Of a stretch of DNA of 64,000 nucleotides, positions 60,910 through 64,000 are shown one piece after another. The stretch spans positions 124,001 through 188,000 of the forward strand of contig NZ_SJKD01000004.1 in the NCBI RefSeq assembly GCF_004331485.1, given 5' to 3'. Every line of letters starts with the position of its first letter. The stretch's first letter is position 1. Made by a program: the position numbers and the translations under genes. The DNA is from Kribbella capetownensis. Its GTDB lineage: Bacteria; Actinomycetota; Actinomycetes; Propionibacteriales; Kribbellaceae. Under the pieces are notes generated by a model. It was not told the DNA's origin. It searched no databases and worked only from the letters and a program-made list of their open reading frames with translations.

Positions 60910-63013
60910 TCGCGATGCAGGTGGCGGTGGACTTCTTGGTGGGGTCGCTCTCGGAGGTGGCGGTGAGAGTGATCTTGGCGAGCGGAGCGATGCCGGCCTT
61001 GGCGTAGACCGGAACGTTCACGTGCTGGCCGGCGTTGGCGGTGGCCAGCGCGTTGGGGAGCTGGACGTCCCAGTTCTTGCCGTCCACCTTCGCGGAAACG
61101 CGGTACACATCGCCCTTGAGGTACGGCGTGACGTCCTCGGGGTGCTGTGCTCCGGTGCCGGCCTTGCCGGTGTTGGTGAGGTTGAAGTTGCAGGTCTGGA
61201 CGCCGCCCTGACCAGGCTTGGCGACCGTCGGCAGGACCCGGACGCCACGCTTCTGTGGGCCGGCGCCGTCGAGCGAGCGGATCGCGACCGTGTAGGACAG
61301 GACGGCCTTGCCGTTGCGGTGGATGTTGGTGACGTAGAAGTGCAGCCGGTTGGCGGTGTCGGTGTACTCGTACTCGCTGCCGGAGTTCGTGCCCGCGTGG
61401 AACAGGGCGTCGGACAGCTGACGGTAGTCGCCGATGGTGATCGGTACCTCGGTGCCGTCGGGCAGCACGTAGTCGGTCATCTTGATGTCCTGCGGGTTCG
61501 CGTCGACGACCCACTCGAACGGCGCCCGGTCCTGGTTCTTGGTCTTCGCGAGCAGCACCCCGGAGTCGGGCGTGAACGAGTCGGTGCCCATCCGGTCGAC
61601 CACCTCGACCGTGTAGTTCTGGTAGCCGCGGCCGTCACACAACGCGTCGGTGTTGACGTCACAGGGCGGTGCCAGGTCGCCCGCTCCACCGAGCGCGATG
61701 TTGACGCCGGACAGGCCCTTCGCTCCCGGCTCGACAGACCGTGCGGTGACGTCAGCGATCACCACGCCGGACGACGCGAGGGCTTCGCGGGACAGCCGAA
61801 GGACGTTCTGCTCGTCGACCATCTCGAGCTTCATCTTGTTCCGCAGCATGTGTTGCGCGCCCATCGACGCGCCACCGGTAGCAGGGATCATCCACCGGCT
61901 GTGTGGTCCGCCGGGACCGTTGAAGCTGCCGCGGCTGAGCATCTCCCAGATGCCGGTGTAGGAGCGTCTCGGCGGGACGCCGTACGGATTGTTGTAGTTG
62001 TCGCCGATGCCGAGGATGTGGCTGAACTCGTGGGCGAAGACACCCATCCCGGAGCTCTCGGCCTGGGTGGACGACCCGCCGCCGGCGTTCGGCCAGATCG
62101 ACGCGCCGGCAGCCCACGAGGTCCAGTCGACGTACCGGGTGTCCGACCAGTTCGGCAGCGCCGGGTCCGGCGGGCCGAAGTCTTCGGTGACGTCCTCCTT
62201 GTTCGGGAACTTCATCATCCCGAACTCCTGCCAGGTGGACGATTCGTCCTGCCCGGCGCTGAGGAAGAACACGAAGTCGAACCCGGCCGGGACCTCAGGC
62301 CCCTGGTCGGCGACCCAGGCGGCGCGACCGTCGGCACGGATGTCCTTGGTGCAGTCGTCACCGGCCGGGCAGGCGGAGTCGCCCTGGAACTCCATCGCGT
62401 ACTCGTGCGACTTGCCGGGCATCCGGTACGGGCCGAACGCCGTCAGGTCCACGCCGTACCGGCCTCCGGAGTCCTCCATCCAGTACTCGTGCAGGGTGTG
62501 GCCGCGGTTCAGCGCGCTGGGTGTGTTGAGGAAGTTCTTGTAGAACTGCGCGACCTGGTCCCGCGGTACGCCGTTCGCCTCGGCGCTCGGGTTGCCGAAC
62601 GGCGTGGAGCCCTTCGGCTTGGTGATGACGAAATCCTGGTTCGGGTAGTCGACCAGCACCAGCGCACCCTTGAACGTGCGCACCGATCCCGGCACCGCGG
62701 GATCGGCCCAGTTCGTCCCGGGCGGCTTGCGGTAGTCGTTCCAGGTCATGTGGTCGGGGTTCTCCCAGTTCTGCGGATCGATCGGCCCGGGCAGGCCGTT
62801 CTTCGCCGTGGTGGCGATCCGCTGTTCCGGCCCGGCCGTGCCCGACTCCTGCCACGGTTGCTTCTGTGGCCAGTGCGGGTACTGCCAGGCGTTCGCGGGA
62901 TCCGGGGGAGCGGTGGCGTCCGGCGCGGCGAGCGCGAGACTCGGCACCGAGACAGCAGCCAGTACGGCGACCAGCCGCACAACGACAAGACGGTATTTCC
63001 GTAGCTCAGACAC
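60899..63013 (-). CDS. Secreted M6-type zinc metalloprotease (immune inhibitor A-like)
   Basis: This 704-residue protein has a Sec-type signal (KYRLVVVRLVAVLAAVSVPSLALAA) and an M6-like catalytic domain with the zinc site HEFSHILGIGDNYN (His328, Glu329, His332). The C-terminal part is beta-rich with a late domain (TCNFNLTNTGKAG) like bacterial adhesion modules. GTG 63013 gives the signal peptide directly; an in-frame start at 63094 would place 27 polar residues before it. It should degrade proteins outside the cell. It diverges from an aldehyde dehydrogenase gene. Confidence 0.85.
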   Translation of the reverse strand: MSELRKYRLVVVRLVAVLAAVSVPSLALAAPDATAPPDPANAWQYPHWPQKQPWQESGTAGPEQRIATTAKNGLPGPIDPQNWENPDHMTWNDYRKPPGTNWADPAVPGSVRTFKGALVLVDYPNQDFVITKPKGSTPFGNPSAEANGVPRDQVAQFYKNFLNTPSALNRGHTLHEYWMEDSGGRYGVDLTAFGPYRMPGKSHEYAMEFQGDSACPAGDDCTKDIRADGRAAWVADQGPEVPAGFDFVFFLSAGQDESSTWQEFGMMKFPNKEDVTEDFGPPDPALPNWSDTRYVDWTSWAAGASIWPNAGGGSSTQAESSGMGVFAHEFSHILGIGDNYNNPYGVPPRRSYTGIWEMLSRGSFNGPGGPHSRWMIPATGGASMGAQHMLRNKMKLEMVDEQNVLRLSREALASSGVVIADVTARSVEPGAKGLSGVNIALGGAGDLAPPCDVNTDALCDGRGYQNYTVEVVDRMGTDSFTPDSGVLLAKTKNQDRAPFEWVVDANPQDIKMTDYVLPDGTEVPITIGDYRQLSDALFHAGTNSGSEYEYTDTANRLHFYVTNIHRNGKAVLSYTVAIRSLDGAGPQKRGVRVLPTVAKPGQGGVQTCNFNLTNTGKAGTGAQHPEDVTPYLKGDVYRVSAKVDGKNWDVQLPNALATANAGQHVNVPVYAKAGIAPLAKITLTATSESDPTKKSTATCIAIRR

Positions 63014-63092
63014 GGGCGGGCATCCGATCAACGAGTGGGCGGGACAGCCCTGAGCATGCCCGGCCACACCCCCGACGACAACAGGTGAGATC

Positions 63093-63104
63093 ACTGTATA
63101 CAGT
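63093..63104. promoter_or_regulatory. 12-bp perfect palindrome in the divergent promoter region
   Basis: ACTGTATACAGT is fully palindromic and is followed by a further AT (ACAGTAT). Sites of the form TGTATACA are bound by several GntR-family regulators. It lies 54 bp before the aldehyde dehydrogenase start and 80 bp from the metalloprotease start. Confidence 0.55.
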
Positions 63105-63157
63105 ATGGAGTGGAGTGGTTAGCCTGGGCGCTTGCGTCGTCTTTGGATGGAGGACCC

Positions 63158-64000
63158 ATGTATTCAGTCACCGACCCGGCCACGGGTGTGCTGATCGAGG
63201 AAGTCGCCAACTCGACGGACGAGGAGGTGCGGGAGTCGATCGGGCGGGTGCACTCCGGCTATCCGGGGTGGCGACGCCGGACCGTCGAGGAACGCGCCGC
63301 GATCGTGGCGCGCGCTGCGGACCTGTTCGAACAACGGACCGACGAGCTGGCCGCGATCATGACGCAGGAGATGGGCAAGCGGATCAACGAGGGCCGCGGC
63401 GAGGTCGGCATCGTGGTCGACATCTTCCGGTACTACGCCGAGAACGGGCCGGCGTTGCTGGCCGACGAACCGCTGGACATCAAGGGCGGACGGGCGGTCA
63501 TCACCAAGGGCCCGATCGGCGCGCTGCTCGGGATCATGCCGTGGAACTTCCCGTGCTACCAGGTGGCCCGGTTCGTCGCGCCGAACCTGGTGCTCGGCAA
63601 CACCATCCTGCTCAAGCACGCGTCGATCTGCCCGCGTTCGGGCCGCGCGATCGAGGAGATCCTGCGGGCGGCCGGCGTACCGGACGATGTGTACGTGAAC
63701 ACGTACGCGTCCAGCCGGCAGATCCCGGCGATCCTGGCCGACCCGCGGATCGTCGGCGTCTCGCTGACCGGCAGCGAACAGGCCGGTGTCTCGGTCGCCG
63801 CCGAAGCCGGTAAGAACCTGAAGAAGACCGTGCTCGAACTCGGCGGCTCCGACCCGCTGATCGTGCTCGACACCGCCGACATGGACGAGACCGTCAACTC
63901 GACCGCGACCGCCCGGATGCGCAACTGCGGCCAGTCCTGCAACGCGCCGAAGCGGATGATCGTGCTCGCCGACATCTACGACGAGTACGTCGACCGCCTG
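63158..64000 (+). CDS. NAD(P)-dependent aldehyde dehydrogenase, succinate-semialdehyde type, 3' truncated
   Basis: The first 281 residues of an aldehyde dehydrogenase are present. It starts MYSVTDPATGVLIEEV and has the family marks GIMPWNFPCYQV, LLKHASICPRSG, SLTGSEQAGVSV, the general-base Glu in LELGGSDP and the nucleophile Cys (about residue 261) in NCGQSCNAPKRM. Length and motifs fit succinate-semialdehyde dehydrogenases. ATG 63158 follows GGAGGA (63149-63154). The gene runs off the window. It is probably controlled through the palindrome at 63093-63104. Confidence 0.88.
   Translation, partial: MYSVTDPATGVLIEEVANSTDEEVRESIGRVHSGYPGWRRRTVEERAAIVARAADLFEQRTDELAAIMTQEMGKRINEGRGEVGIVVDIFRYYAENGPALLADEPLDIKGGRAVITKGPIGALLGIMPWNFPCYQVARFVAPNLVLGNTILLKHASICPRSGRAIEEILRAAGVPDDVYVNTYASSRQIPAILADPRIVGVSLTGSEQAGVSVAAEAGKNLKKTVLELGGSDPLIVLDTADMDETVNSTATARMRNCGQSCNAPKRMIVLADIYDEYVDRL

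Noticed and set aside
61022..63004. Plus-strand open frame of 660 residues opposite the metalloprotease
   Set aside because: The minus-strand product has a signal peptide and HEFSHILGIGD zinc motif. The plus-strand product has no domain.

Overview
The window comes from a high-GC actinobacterium with dense coding on both strands, GC-rich third codon positions, many GTG starts and Tat-exported enzymes. The mix of ROK-controlled sugar operons, GH125, an actinobacterial-type xylose isomerase and LuxR-type two-component systems suggests the Propionibacteriales and most likely a Kribbella-like soil organism. That placement is inference from gene content; there is no rRNA or tRNA in the window to test it.

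Layout. 1-2875: two DMT transporters and a class V aminotransferase. 2865-7026: a glycan operon (clan GH-D glycosidase, ROK regulator, GH125 exo-mannosidase). 7019-11374: a minus-strand operon of histidine kinase, two LuxR response regulators and an ABC-2 drug/antibiotic-type exporter. 11528-14021: a DUF6069 membrane protein, then a FadR/LldR-type regulator divergent from an L-lactate dehydrogenase with two operators between them. 14026-20161: an orphan histidine kinase, a PPOX flavoprotein/MFS pair, a His-rich protein, an AlkB-like dioxygenase and a membrane protein, with two repeat-rich gene-free stretches. 20711-24255: an amidohydrolase with a Gly-repeat insert, a dienelactone hydrolase and an unknown Cys-rich protein. 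24252-33907: a GH71/99-like secreted hydrolase, then a ROK-controlled sugar operon (RbsA-, RbsC- and RbsB-like proteins, Gfo/Idh/MocA dehydrogenase, xylose isomerase, TIM-barrel isomerase) closed by a strong hairpin.

33943-43202: small unknowns, DUF2071, two GNATs, an SGNH hydrolase, a 988-residue sacsin/HSP90-like ATPase-domain protein, a BTAD regulator and a methyltransferase. 43421-50357: a five-gene oligopeptide-type ABC operon behind a promoter that carries a LacI-type operator. A TnpB (IS200/IS605-like) element sits between its two permease genes. 50370-54721: an O-methyltransferase, an AraC regulator, a gene relic and a Tat-secreted phospholipase C with a possible PHO box.

54959-60909: a tightly coupled signalling operon: GAF-GAF-histidine kinase-REC hybrid, DivK-like receiver, REC-nucleotide cyclase, PGM1-related ATP-grasp ligase, then a GGCT-like protein. 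60899-64000: an M6 metalloprotease and the start of an aldehyde dehydrogenase.

The most interesting items are the 54959-60909 operon, which joins phosphorelay, cyclic-nucleotide and ATP-grasp chemistry, and the TnpB insertion, whose right end supplies the stop codon of the upstream permease and whose ends predict a self-targeting guide.
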